Origin: Cryomorphaceae bacterium
GTDB taxonomy: Bacteria; Bacteroidota; Bacteroidia; Flavobacteriales; Schleiferiaceae
Direction: 5' to 3'
NCBI GenBank assembly: GCA_020832345.1
Contig: JAFIEY010000203.1
Location: 1 to 64,000 of the forward strand
DNA length: 64,000 bases
Shown here piece by piece: positions 9,256 through 17,520 of the stretch. A program made the position numbers and the translations under genes. The stretch's first letter is position 1. Each line of letters starts with the position of its first letter. The notes under the pieces were generated by a model. The model was not told the DNA's origin and searched no databases. It saw only the letters and a program-made list of their open reading frames with translations.

Positions 9256-9948
9256 ATGAATTTTCGAAATTTTTTGCGCAAATATTCCGATCCGGTGGTA
9301 AGCGTAAATGAGGTAAATTTAGAACAAGCCTTACACGACTGGGTGCCGGACACACCCGGTTACGTGGTGCAAATTGGGTCCTACGACGGAAAAACCCATG
9401 ATCCACTGCATCGTATCGTTTTGTCTCGCCACAATTGGGCGGTCGTTTTGGTGGAGCCGGTGCCGCAAATCTTCCAACGTTTAAAGCGCAACTATCCGAC
9501 AGAGGACCGTTTCCATTTTGAGCAAGTCGCCATAAACGACGGTAAGTCGGCGCCATTCTATTATGTGGATGAAAGTGAATTACACAAATCTGGAATCTTT
9601 CCCGATTGGGCGGGAATGCTCAGCTCTTTTGATCGCAACCATATTCTCAAACACCTCGACGGGGCTTTGGCGCCTTTTATCCGTACCGTTGAACTACCCG
9701 GGATGACCCTACCAGACGTATTTAAAAAGCACAATGTCAACACGCTTCACCTCTTGCACATTGACGCGGAGGGCTACGATTGGCGCATTCTAAAGCAATT
9801 AAATCTGCGCAAATACCAGCCCGCCGTGATTTTATTCGAGTATGCCCACCTGGCCCCAAACGAAATAGAATCTGCCAAGCGTTTTTTAGCGCCTAAATAT
9901 GAAATCCATGTGGTGGAAATGGATTTTTTGTGTCGGAGGAGAAAATGA
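9256..9948 (+). CDS. FkbM family methyltransferase
   Basis: The 230-residue protein is a Rossmann-fold, SAM-dependent methyltransferase of the FkbM type. Visible motifs are the SAM loop GYVVQIGSYDGKTHD (about residue 35), the acidic strand end VVLVEPVPQIFQRL, and the C-terminal HLLHIDAEGYDWRILKQLNL with its conserved IDxEGxD. FkbM proteins commonly O-methylate sugars in surface glycans; the substrate here is unknown. It stands alone, divergent from the GT8 gene, with which it may share a polysaccharide context. Confidence 0.85.
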   Translation: MNFRNFLRKYSDPVVSVNEVNLEQALHDWVPDTPGYVVQIGSYDGKTHDPLHRIVLSRHNWAVVLVEPVPQIFQRLKRNYPTEDRFHFEQVAINDGKSAPFYYVDESELHKSGIFPDWAGMLSSFDRNHILKHLDGALAPFIRTVELPGMTLPDVFKKHNVNTLHLLHIDAEGYDWRILKQLNLRKYQPAVILFEYAHLAPNEIESAKRFLAPKYEIHVVEMDFLCRRRK

Positions 9949-9965
9949 AAGTCAATACAAGATAA

Positions 9966-9997
9966 TTTTGTCTTTAATTTAAATTGTTGTATATTTG
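9966..9997 (+). promoter_or_regulatory. Consensus promoter with long leader
   Basis: TTTTG at 9966-9970, 19 nt, then TATATTTG at 9990-9997 matches the Bacteroidetes -33/-7 promoter closely. Transcription would start near 10004, over 300 nt before the next gene at 10321. The region 9949-10320 has no ORF I can support, so the transcript would have a long leader or be a separate small RNA. Confidence 0.5.
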
Positions 9998-10165
9998 CCT
10001 TCGCGAAAGATGAGTGCTTTGTCCTGTCTCCGATTGCTGGGGTGGAGTTGTGAATTTTTCGCAAAAAATTTTAAATGATAAGTATATTTTGTCTATGATG
10101 CAAATACCACATTTGTGCTTGAAAGAATTCGTCTGCCACAAGAAACACCAAATCCATTAGATTAA

Positions 10166-10179
10166 TTGACAAAAATCAA
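10166..10179 (+). promoter_or_regulatory. FNR/CRP-type binding box upstream of the globin cluster
   Basis: TTGACAAAAATCAA differs from the FNR consensus TTGATnnnnATCAA at one base. It lies about 155 bases before the first gene of the haemoglobin cluster. Crp/Fnr-family regulators respond to low oxygen or nitric oxide, which fits a truncated globin. Confidence 0.5.
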
Positions 10180-10320
10180 CTGTTGACGTGGTAGAAAAAA
10201 ATCAAATAAAAAGACAAAACTATCCTTTAAGTAGGTAGAATATCCGAATTGATTTGGCAAAATATTTCCAATTCTTGAAGTGTGCACATCAGAGAAAATT
10301 CAAACAAAAACACCTCCAAA

Positions 10321-10611
10321 ATGAAAGAGCAAACAGAAAGAAATCTAACGTGGTTTGACAAGCAGGCCATCGGTTTTGATAAATCCCGTTTTGGATTAAT
10401 GACCATATTTCTAACTGCGCAAAGTTGTTTTGGCTCCATAGCAGCCATGTTCGCATTACAAGCTGGACATCCTATTTTGCTCGGGGTTTGTGTTGCCGTA
10501 ACGATGTCATCAAACGCGGCATTTTTAGCCCAATCTCCTGCAAAATGGTGTTTGGGCTTGTTTTATACCAGCATTATTACAAATTTTCTTATTCTCATTT
10601 TAACAATTTAA
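10321..10611 (+). CDS. Small two-helix membrane protein
   Basis: Starting at the ATG at 10321, the product is 96 residues. After a charged N-terminus (MKEQTERNLTWFDKQAIGFD) come two hydrophobic segments (FGLMTIFLTAQSCFGSIAAMF; LGLFYTSIITNFLILILTI) with a shorter one between them. An upstream in-frame ATG at 10282 would add 13 residues and is less likely. I do not recognise the family. Its stop lies 2 bp before the globin start, so the two are surely cotranscribed, suggesting a membrane partner for respiration or nitrosative-stress defence. Confidence 0.75.
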   Translation: MKEQTERNLTWFDKQAIGFDKSRFGLMTIFLTAQSCFGSIAAMFALQAGHPILLGVCVAVTMSSNAAFLAQSPAKWCLGLFYTSIITNFLILILTI

Positions 10612-10613
10612 AA

Positions 10614-11000
10614 ATGAACGATATTCAAGGAATAGATGATGTTAAACTTTTGGTGGACGCCTTTTATGGGAAAGTTCGGAAGGATAAAATACTGAAGGAT
10701 ATCTTTGAAAATGTTATTCAGGATCGATGGCCGGATCATCTTGAAAAAATGTATAAATTTTGGCAGACTGTACTTTTAGAGGAGCACACATATTATGGAA
10801 GTCCCTTTCTACCTCATGCAAAGCTTCCTGTTGAAAAAGAACATTTTAATAGGTGGTTGGAGTTATTTTCCAAAACCATTGATGCACATTTTTCTGGCCC
10901 ACGTGCAGAAAAGGCAAAATGGCAAGGCGAAAAAATGGCCGAAATGTTTCATTTTAAAATTTCCTATTACAGTGAAAACAATTCAAAACCGCTTTTCTGA
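10614..11000 (+). CDS. Group III truncated haemoglobin
   Basis: This 128-residue protein is a 2-on-2 globin of group III. Diagnostic stretches are the B helix AFYGKVRKDKILKDIF, W39 with DHLEKMYKFWQTVLL, YYGSPFLPHAKLP, and EKEHFNRWLELFSKTID. His77 in the last is the likely proximal haem ligand. The Phe17-Tyr18 pair supplies a candidate distal tyrosine. The start at 10614 was chosen because homology begins there; the frame is open further upstream over the preceding gene. The role is probably binding or detoxifying O2 or NO, but group III globins are poorly characterised. Confidence 0.93.
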   Translation: MNDIQGIDDVKLLVDAFYGKVRKDKILKDIFENVIQDRWPDHLEKMYKFWQTVLLEEHTYYGSPFLPHAKLPVEKEHFNRWLELFSKTIDAHFSGPRAEKAKWQGEKMAEMFHFKISYYSENNSKPLF

Positions 11001-11065
11001 TAGGGATGATTTTTTTAATCAGAAAAGGAACAACAATTAACTTTTAAGCCACAACAACAGCTGAA

Positions 11066-11479
11066 ATGATAATAAATAAGAACATATTCCGCGGCTTGGT
11101 AATTTTGACAATTTTGCTCATCAGTTCGTGCGCCGAAAACGCAAAGGAGACAAAACCAACTGACGTTAAAATAGAACAACGCACGAGTATCAACCCGGAA
11201 ATGTGGCCACATATTATGTATGGGGTAGAATTTTTCGAAAAATGGAAAGCCAATGACGGTGTAAACTTCAACATCCTTTACGATGGATTAAACAAGCACA
11301 ACCGAGCGTTTATTGAAAGTTGTACCATGCGTGGAGAGGCGCACGATTTACTCCATGCCTGGCTTGATCCGCACTTAAAACTAATAAATGAACTAAAAAG
11401 TGATAGTGCGGATGATGCAATACATAAAATTCAAGCGTCATTCGATGATTTTTTTCAACGGTTTGATATAAATGATTAA
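11066..11479 (+). CDS. Lipoprotein with His/Cys-rich C-terminal motif
   Basis: The 137-residue protein has a type II signal peptide (lipobox LLISSC, Cys22). The mature part contains HNRAFIESCTMRGEAHDLLHAWLDPHLKLI, with one Cys, one Met and four His in about 30 residues; its spacing suggests a metal or haem site. I do not recognise a named domain. It lies 65 bp after the globin gene and just before the 594-residue protein, so it may be the envelope component of the same function. Confidence 0.75.
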   Translation: MIINKNIFRGLVILTILLISSCAENAKETKPTDVKIEQRTSINPEMWPHIMYGVEFFEKWKANDGVNFNILYDGLNKHNRAFIESCTMRGEAHDLLHAWLDPHLKLINELKSDSADDAIHKIQASFDDFFQRFDIND

Positions 11480-11549
11480 TAGGTTAAATTGCTCTTCTGC
11501 AAAGCAATCAACCGCCGAGGTTCTTACAGCTCACCAATACATAATTTTA

Positions 11550-13334
11550 ATGCATACATTTCATATTCCCGTCATGGGCACCGGATATACCATTACCAGT
11601 CCAATTAAGGTTGGGAAATTCGGCATCAATTCTGTGGTTTCACTAGGTGACGACCAATTGATGGAATCTATCAGACCAAAGCTCTGTGACGAATTCGGCA
11701 TTAAATTTCAGAATATTGACCAAAATGATCCTGACAAACGAGCTAAGCGAATTACAGCTTATTTAAATGTTCTTCAGGATATTATCGACTTGCAAATACA
11801 AGAAATTTATGCTAAACCCATTGATCATGTGGATATCAAAAAGTATTTTTCATTATTGCCGGAGGGGCACAGGGCAAAATTGATTTATCAGGGAGAAGTT
11901 GAATCGAGTAAATCCGGTGCGCCGTTATCTAGTTTGCTTAAATCTGAAATACGTCCCGGTCAAATCGATGTCAATATAATGACCAAATTAGATAAGGTTA
12001 ATTACGATGATAATAAGCAACAATTGCCGCAAGAATACAACGACGCACATGCAGCACTTCGGGGTTTTGCGGTGAGTAAAGTCAATGGTTCTGTAGTGTT
12101 TAGCGCCGGATTAAACCCTGCACTTTACAGTTATATTCAAAACTTCTCAAACTTTTTCCCCAACTCAAATGGGACAATAGAAAAGACCGTAACCATAAAA
12201 GTAAGCGATTACCGTTCAGCATTAATTCAAGGAAAGTTTCTGGCCAAAAAAGGTGTGTGGGTCAGTGAGTTTAGAATTGAATCGGGATTGAATTGCGGGG
12301 GACATGCCTTCGCAACGGACGGGCAACTCATGGGTGAAATTCTTCATGAATTTCGTGAACTAAGAGATGAATTGCGTAAAGAGCTTTTCAGTATTTTTTC
12401 CAAATCAATTAAAGACTTGGGTTATGCTGTGCCTAAAAATCCCCCCACAATAAAATATTCTGCTCAAGGCGGTTTGGGCACACCCGAAGAGCACACCTTT
12501 CTTCTAAATGAATATAACCTTGATTCTATAGGCTGGGGAACTCCATTTTTATTTGTGCCGGAAGCGGTTGAAATTGATCAACCAACCCTTGAGTTAATTT
12601 GCAAAGCAGTTGAAAATCAGTATTATACCAGCAAGACATCTCCGTTTGGCATTCCATTTAACTCCGTAAAAGGGAATACCCAAGACGATATTAAACATCA
12701 GTTGATTTTGAAAAATCGTCCTGGAAGTGCTTGTCCTAAAAAATACCTTTCCTTAAATACCGAATTTACCGAAAAACCTATCTGTACGGCCTCGCGAGAA
12801 TACCAACATAAAAAAATATTGCAATTGGAATCCATGGATCTGCCGGAAGGTAAGCGTAAGGCAGCTATCAATGAAGTGAAGGAGCGCGCCTGTATTTGTG
12901 TGGGGTTAAGCAATTCGGCTATGAAGAATTATGGCGTTATTTCAAAAAAGGATGGAACAGGAGTTACCATTTGTGCCGGCCCCAATGGCGCGTATTTTAA
13001 TCGTATTATGACTTTAAACGAAATAGTTGATCATATTTATAATCGGAAGACGGTTATTTTATCGGCTAACAGGCCAGGCATGTTTCTAAAAGAAGCGTCA
13101 ATGTATCTGGAGAATTTTTCAAAACAATTGTTGAATTTTGACAAGGAAAATAGAAGGGAGGTAAAACACATGCAATCCGTGCGGAACAACCTAATCAAGA
13201 GTTTAAAATACTATAAAAGTCAATTTGAAAATCATCAATCACAAGGTGCAAATGCCATTCGTGATATGATTGTTCAGGCAAATGCTTATATTGCTTCGGT
13301 TAATGCATTGGCGCATAATTACGGTGTGTTGTAG
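11550..13334 (+). CDS. Conserved uncharacterised protein, 2-nitropropane-dioxygenase-like, Cys-containing
   Basis: From the ATG at 11550 the product is 594 residues; homology to a conserved family begins at MHTFHIPVMGTGYTI, so the longer frame from 11472 is rejected. Conserved stretches include NIMTKLDK, LRGFAVSK, RIESGLNCGGHAFATDG, QGGLGTPEEHTFLLNEY and GWGTPFLFVPE. The glycine- and His-containing GGHA and QGGLGTPEE segments recall the flavin barrel of nitronate monooxygenases. A Cys set (CPKKYL, PICTAS, ERACICVGL, ICAGPNG) could bind an iron-sulfur cluster or metal. A helical tail closes the protein. Function unknown. Its position in the globin cluster suggests a redox enzyme. Confidence 0.8.
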   Translation: MHTFHIPVMGTGYTITSPIKVGKFGINSVVSLGDDQLMESIRPKLCDEFGIKFQNIDQNDPDKRAKRITAYLNVLQDIIDLQIQEIYAKPIDHVDIKKYFSLLPEGHRAKLIYQGEVESSKSGAPLSSLLKSEIRPGQIDVNIMTKLDKVNYDDNKQQLPQEYNDAHAALRGFAVSKVNGSVVFSAGLNPALYSYIQNFSNFFPNSNGTIEKTVTIKVSDYRSALIQGKFLAKKGVWVSEFRIESGLNCGGHAFATDGQLMGEILHEFRELRDELRKELFSIFSKSIKDLGYAVPKNPPTIKYSAQGGLGTPEEHTFLLNEYNLDSIGWGTPFLFVPEAVEIDQPTLELICKAVENQYYTSKTSPFGIPFNSVKGNTQDDIKHQLILKNRPGSACPKKYLSLNTEFTEKPICTASREYQHKKILQLESMDLPEGKRKAAINEVKERACICVGLSNSAMKNYGVISKKDGTGVTICAGPNGAYFNRIMTLNEIVDHIYNRKTVILSANRPGMFLKEASMYLENFSKQLLNFDKENRREVKHMQSVRNNLIKSLKYYKSQFENHQSQGANAIRDMIVQANAYIASVNALAHNYGVL

Positions 13335-13478
13335 TCTATGCTGTGATTTCAAAAAGTTTAAAAAATTCAATTGACTTATTCAAAAATACAGCGTAACTAC
13401 CCGTATATTAATTTCATATAAATTTTATTTGGGTTCTGTCCATCACTCAGTTATCGGATACTTTATAGACAAACAATA

Positions 13479-13503
13479 AAAAGGACTTTTAGGAGCAGAC
13501 TCA
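13479..13503 (+). repeat. Fragment of TGAGTC repeat (right end only)
   Basis: About 25 bases (AAAAAGGACTTTTAGGAGCAGACTCA-like) match the right end of the family. The rest is absent. Apart from this fragment, the gap 13335-13681 shows nothing I can name. Confidence 0.5.
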
Positions 13504-13681
13504 ATAATGGAAAGGTCTATTCGACTCCAAGTTTTAGGGTTAAATATCGGCAGCCAATAAATTTCGATTCGCCTACCCAAGCCATTTGGTATGGGTTATT
13601 GATAGTGACTATATACAAGCAATAAACACCATTCGCCCCCCGCCAGAGATTGCAGCAGGTAACTCCCAGCACTGGTTACGT

Positions 13682-14926
13682 TTACCCTTCCAGCATCCAC
13701 TGCCAAGCAGGAATTGCCTCTATATGTCCTTCTTCGACTTGGATGGTGCGTAATTCATTAAAGGTGACGATGTAACCGGTTTGTATATCAAACATTTTCA
13801 TAGCCTGGCGCAGGGCGCTGACTTCCCTTTGAAATGTCTCTGAATGTTCCAGACTATAGCAAACTTGAAAAAGCAAATTTTGGTCGGGAACGTAAAAATC
13901 AACTTCGGTTTTGCGTTTCAGGAAAAAGGGTTGAAGCCCCTTTCGGCGAAGGTGTATATAGACTTGATTTTCTAAGAGTTTGGTATCTTGATCGTGAATA
14001 AATAGCCCAAGCAAACCAGTATCTAAAAAGTAGTATTTTTTATTGGTTTGTTTTTCGGCAAACTTGCTGTGAAAGTTGGAAATCGAAGCAATTAAGAATG
14101 AAGATTCTAAATACGTCAAATAATCAAACAGGGTGTTGTTTCCGATCGACACTCCGGTAGATTTAATGAGGTTTTTAATACGATTAACGGAGGTTTCATT
14201 ATTTACACTTTGGGCTATTTTCTTAACCAAGAGCTTTATTGTGTGGGCATTAGACACATTGTAGCGTGCGATTAAATCGCCATAAAACAGTTTTTGATAC
14301 ACACTGGAAAGGAAGTCGCGTTTGTTTTCAAACTTCAACAATTCGGGAAACCCTCCAAATTTGAGATATTGCTCATAGGCACGGATGATGGCAAATCGGG
14401 TTTTACCGTGGATGGCATTCTTTCCAAATTCAATATGTTCAAAGCGCAAATACTCACGAAAGGATAGCGGAAGCACTTCTTTATCGACAAACCGTCCGCC
14501 CAGCGTAGAGGCTATTTCAGAACTCAACATTTCTGCATTACTGCCGGTTATGTAAACGCGGTGTCCTTCATCGGAAAGTCGGCGTGCAAATTTTTGCCAA
14601 TTGGGAATGTTTTGAATTTCGTCTAAAAAGACAATAGGCTGCAAATCGTATAGCTCGTGGTAAGCTTCCATAATGATATGTAAATCGGCACTCGTTACCT
14701 CCAACAATCGCTCATCTTCAAAGTTGATCATTAATACACGTTCCAAGGCATTATCATCAGCCATTGCTTTGATGATCTGGTATAGAAAATACGATTTACC
14801 AGCCCTTCGCAAACCAGTAAATACATAATTTGCCTCATTTTCAACATGTAAATCCCTTTGATTTACATGTACGGTTTTCAGCCATTCTTGCTTTTCAATG
14901 ATGATTTGTTTGAATAATGACTTCAT
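13682..14926 (-). CDS. AAA ATPase with DUF4143 domain (copy 1)
   Basis: The 414-residue protein is of the AAA_14/DUF4143 type. It has a Walker A GLRRAGKS at about 38-45, a Walker B PIVFLDEIQN at about 97-106, a sensor-like YITGSNAEML, and the FGGFPELL segment. The C-terminal DUF4143 part carries a nuclease-like KTEVDFYV and ends WQWMLEG. These proteins are abundant in Bacteroidetes accessory DNA; no general function is established. This one differs from the other two copies in lacking the N-terminal GPRQxGKTT form. Its promoter at 14941-14969 contains a dyad. Confidence 0.88.
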   Translation of the reverse strand: MKSLFKQIIIEKQEWLKTVHVNQRDLHVENEANYVFTGLRRAGKSYFLYQIIKAMADDNALERVLMINFEDERLLEVTSADLHIIMEAYHELYDLQPIVFLDEIQNIPNWQKFARRLSDEGHRVYITGSNAEMLSSEIASTLGGRFVDKEVLPLSFREYLRFEHIEFGKNAIHGKTRFAIIRAYEQYLKFGGFPELLKFENKRDFLSSVYQKLFYGDLIARYNVSNAHTIKLLVKKIAQSVNNETSVNRIKNLIKSTGVSIGNNTLFDYLTYLESSFLIASISNFHSKFAEKQTNKKYYFLDTGLLGLFIHDQDTKLLENQVYIHLRRKGLQPFFLKRKTEVDFYVPDQNLLFQVCYSLEHSETFQREVSALRQAMKMFDIQTGYIVTFNELRTIQVEEGHIEAIPAWQWMLEG

Positions 14927-14940
14927 ATATCTTTTTAATA

Positions 14941-14969
14941 AGACAAATATACGTAAATTTTTCTTGTCT
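14941..14969 (-). promoter_or_regulatory. Promoter box inside a 6-bp dyad for ATPase copy 1
   Basis: On the minus strand TATATTTG (plus 14944-14951) fits the -7 box, 18 nt before the ATG. It is enclosed by AGACAA (14941-14946) and TTGTCT (14964-14969), an inverted repeat that could be an operator. Confidence 0.45.
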
Positions 14970-15062
14970 AAGAGATAAAATAATTGTTTTCAAATTGAAA
15001 ATATATATTTTGCCATTTAGACGTTTGTTTTTTAGTAGTAATTCCCCATACACCATTTGCAT

Positions 15063-15507
15063 TCAAACATGCAGAGCAAATTTTGATGTTGGATACAACT
15101 TATCAGAAAAATGGATGCTCCTTAGCGGTTGCGGAATGCAAACATTAACTTTACGGTTTAATTATGATGACAATTCATATCGTTACAATGGATACCGCAG
15201 CACTATTCCCTTTGGTTTTCGACGATATTACGACCCAATTTCTCTCCCCGCCAGAGTCTTTATGGGACTTGGTGGGTATTATACCTTCGACCATGATGCG
15301 CCCCTAATTTCAGATGCGTTAGGATTTGAAGCTGAAAATGTCATTAATGGGTTTGGGCTATTGTCAAATTTAGGGATTACGTATTCAACCCCTGATGATA
15401 ATTCGGGGTTTACACTTTCTTACAATGTACTTGGTGATTTGTCTGGAAATACCCTGCGTATGACCTCGGGCTATTTTTTGTTTGGGTTGTATTTTAATCC
15501 TTTTTGA
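15063..15507 (+). pseudogene. 3' fragment of an outer-membrane beta-barrel protein
   Basis: About 147 codons of protein-like sequence (ANFDVGYNLSEKWMLLSGCGMQTLTLRF, then PARVFMGLGGYYTFDH, then a final strand GYFLFGLYFNPF) resemble small porin-like proteins, whose last residue is usually aromatic. No signal peptide is present in frame, and the frame upstream of about 15063 reads through AT-rich non-coding sequence, so the 5' end has been lost. A translation start inside (ATG 15111) is possible but would give an unexported product. Confidence 0.55.
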
Positions 15508-15523
15508 TCGCACACAAAACAAT

Positions 15524-15561
15524 TGAGTCCACTCCGGATGATTTCAAACAAAATCGACGCG
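15524..15561 (+). repeat. Fragment of TGAGTC repeat (left end only)
   Basis: TGAGTCCACTC and the following GGATGATTTCAAACAAAATCGACGC match the left part of the family. It stops abruptly where the ATPase remnant at 15567 begins. Confidence 0.7.
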
Positions 15562-15566
15562 AAGGC

Positions 15567-15650
15567 TTAAAACTCCACTTCCAGCAATTCCCGCTCCACC
15601 AAGATAAAACCTAGGGAGATTCCGGTCGCTCCTATGGAGTTTAAAGGGAT
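15567..15650 (-). pseudogene. Deletion scar of a DUF4143-type ATPase cassette
   Basis: On the minus strand 15567-15602 encodes LVERELLEVEF then stop, close to the GLEELLEMAF end of the ATPase at 17840. Directly next to it, 15605-15650 resembles the sequence found upstream of that ATPase (about 19055-19100: AAAAC..GAGGAGATT..CGGTCGC..CCTA). The gene body is missing, as if deleted between its two ends. The remainder of 15651-15781 shows nothing I can name. Confidence 0.45.
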
Positions 15651-15811
15651 AATATTAAAAGGATTCTGGACGCGAATTAGAATATCACTAAATGAATGGT
15701 ATGTTTGAGGCTTTTAAAATTGGAGAAAGCAATAACGAATATTTAAAAGCGTTTTACACTGGTTCCTAAAAAAAGCAATCAGTGTTTAATATTCAATCAT
15801 CATTTACATAC

Positions 15812-16705
15812 ATGAAAACATTATTCTCATTTCTCTATTTGACATTATTTCTTTTCAGTGCCAATGCGCAACTTTTCACTCTTGTTGATAAGGATAAAAC
15901 ACCCATTGAATTTGCCAATGTGTTGTTTTATAATAATGATTCATTGGTTGATGGAACATATTCAGCCACTAAAGGGGAGGTGCATGTAAGTTCTCGATTG
16001 AATTTTGATAGGGTTGTTATTTCACACCTTTCGTTCAATGATACAGTGATTGACAAAAATGTCTTAACAAAAACAGTTGTGTTGAGCCGGGATAAAACAA
16101 TGCTTGAAGCAGTAACCGTAACTTCTGGAAATAAACAGTCTTTCAGTTATACTGGCGAAGTGCTAATGAAAAGGTCTAATACAAGTATGTTGGTTGAAAA
16201 AAGCCTTTCTTTACGAGTTCTTATGCTATTTAATCCTGAGTATAATGCGGAAAAAAGATTAAAATCATTTGTTTTTCACGCTAATCGAAAGAATGCACAT
16301 GAGCCCTTTTATGTAAAAGTGGTGTTTTTTGAAAACAATGAAGGAACCCCCGGAAAACAGATTCCAGTCGAGGTGATTACACCAGTAGTTAAGCAGAAAA
16401 ACAACCGAATTTTAGTAAATCTTGAAAATGAGAACCTCAGGTTGCCAATTACCGGTTTCTTTATTGGTATTGAATTTATTGGAACGGAAGAAGATCTTTT
16501 GCAGGCAGATGTAGATTTTAATGATAGCGAAAGCTTTCTGGATTTAATGGTTAACATAGTAGATTTTAATCAAACAAATGCTACTCTATTTCAGTCATCA
16601 CTTTCTACGGAATCGAACGGATGGATTTCTGATGGTGATTTCTTTGATGGGTTTAATGAGGGAGAAGTTTTAGTCCCGATATTTGGGATTGAGGTGTTTG
16701 ATTGA
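15812..16705 (+). CDS. Exported protein with carboxypeptidase-like regulatory domain
   Basis: From the ATG at 15812 the 297-residue protein has a signal peptide (MKTLFSFLYLTLFLFSANAQ). A short beta-sandwich of the carboxypeptidase D regulatory type follows (LVDKDKTPIEFANVLFYNND..DGTYSATKGEVHVSS, ending in the LEAVTVTS segment that in TonB receptors leads into the plug). Here no plug or barrel follows; instead there is a soluble domain of about 170 residues (KSFVFHANRKNAHEPFYVKVVFFENNEGTPG), seen from memory in other Bacteroidetes exported proteins of unknown function. An in-frame ATG at 15782 would precede the signal peptide and is less likely. Confidence 0.75.
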   Translation: MKTLFSFLYLTLFLFSANAQLFTLVDKDKTPIEFANVLFYNNDSLVDGTYSATKGEVHVSSRLNFDRVVISHLSFNDTVIDKNVLTKTVVLSRDKTMLEAVTVTSGNKQSFSYTGEVLMKRSNTSMLVEKSLSLRVLMLFNPEYNAEKRLKSFVFHANRKNAHEPFYVKVVFFENNEGTPGKQIPVEVITPVVKQKNNRILVNLENENLRLPITGFFIGIEFIGTEEDLLQADVDFNDSESFLDLMVNIVDFNQTNATLFQSSLSTESNGWISDGDFFDGFNEGEVLVPIFGIEVFD

Positions 16706-16824
16706 GTTAATGCACTTGTATTAACAGGTAAAAAATAGATGTTGGCCAATAGATTTGATGCAGCAAACTATGTCTTTTAAGTACAGGATTTTGGTTGAAA
16801 TATTTAAGTATAAAAACGAAACCA

Positions 16825-16856
16825 TTTTCAAGTGATGCAAAATTGGTGTATATTTG
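16825..16856 (+). promoter_or_regulatory. parDE promoter
   Basis: TTTTC (16825-16829), 19 nt, then TATATTTG (16849-16856) fits the -33/-7 layout. Transcription would begin near 16863, about 11 nt before the antitoxin ATG. Confidence 0.5.
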
Positions 16857-16873
16857 CACCAAATATATTTAAC

Positions 16874-17113
16874 ATGGCACGTCAAAGTATAACACTCACA
16901 AAGCCCAACGACGAGTGGCTTAAAAGTCAGGTGGATAATAACGAATATTCCAGTAAAAGCGAGTTGGTCAATGATTTGATCAGGCAAGCCCGAAAGCAAC
17001 AAATGCACATCGATTGGATAAATACCAAATTGGAGTTGGCAGAGCAAAGTGGATTTACCAGTGCAGACAAAGAGGAGATTTTGAAGGAGTCAAAATCAAT
17101 GCTCGATGGCTAA
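16874..17113 (+). CDS. parD: ParD-type antitoxin (ribbon-helix-helix)
   Basis: From the ATG at 16874, the product is 79 residues. It begins MARQSITLTKPNDEWLKSQV, the DNA-binding ribbon-helix-helix, with NEYSSKSELVNDLIRQAR as the helices. The C-terminal part (about 45-79) would wrap the toxin. The start at 16832 lies within the promoter and is rejected. It overlaps the toxin gene by 8 bp, the usual coupling, and probably represses its own promoter. Confidence 0.9.
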   Translation: MARQSITLTKPNDEWLKSQVDNNEYSSKSELVNDLIRQARKQQMHIDWINTKLELAEQSGFTSADKEEILKESKSMLDG

Positions 17114-17399
17114 ATTCCGTTTGAGTATTATCGCTAAACAAGATTTGATTCGAATCCATCAGTATTGTGTTAAGCAATTTGGATCAGCCCAAGCAGATAA
17201 ATACTTCGACACCCTTTTTGATTATTTTGAGGTCATTTCTCAACGTCCATATTCTTTTGAATCTGTCGATTATATAAGAAAGGGATATAGGCGCTGTGTG
17301 TGTGGTTCGGACAGTATTTTCTATCGCATTGCTGAGGATACAATGGTTGAGATTATGGCCATTGTTGGCATGCAGGATATCAATAGCATTTTTGAGTAG
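17106..17399 (+). CDS. parE: ParE-type toxin (RelE/ParE superfamily)
   Basis: The 97-residue protein has the RelE/ParE fold signature: LSIIAKQDLIRIHQYCVKQFG, helix QADKYFDTLFDYFEVISQRP, then YIRKGYRRCVCGSDSIFYRI and a terminal VEIMAIVGMQDI. ParE toxins of this type generally poison DNA gyrase. Length and key hydrophobic positions look intact. It overlaps parD, forming a complete type II toxin-antitoxin pair. Confidence 0.9.
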   Translation: MAKFRLSIIAKQDLIRIHQYCVKQFGSAQADKYFDTLFDYFEVISQRPYSFESVDYIRKGYRRCVCGSDSIFYRIAEDTMVEIMAIVGMQDINSIFE

Positions 17400-17520
17400 A
17401 TTGTAAAAATATCTATCTGGTGTACTATGAAGTCGCTATTTTAAACGGTTCGATTTGCCACCAATAGTTTTGATGCGACCACCAATAGGTACGGTATATT
17501 GGTAGAGCCAAACGCCCAAT

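Noticed and set aside
9998-10160. tRNA or 6S RNA after the consensus promoter
   Set aside because: No cloverleaf, acceptor stem or long bulged hairpin could be built by eye.
10425-10613. N-terminal extension of the truncated globin
   Set aside because: It overlaps the membrane-protein gene and has no globin similarity; homology begins at the ATG at 10614.
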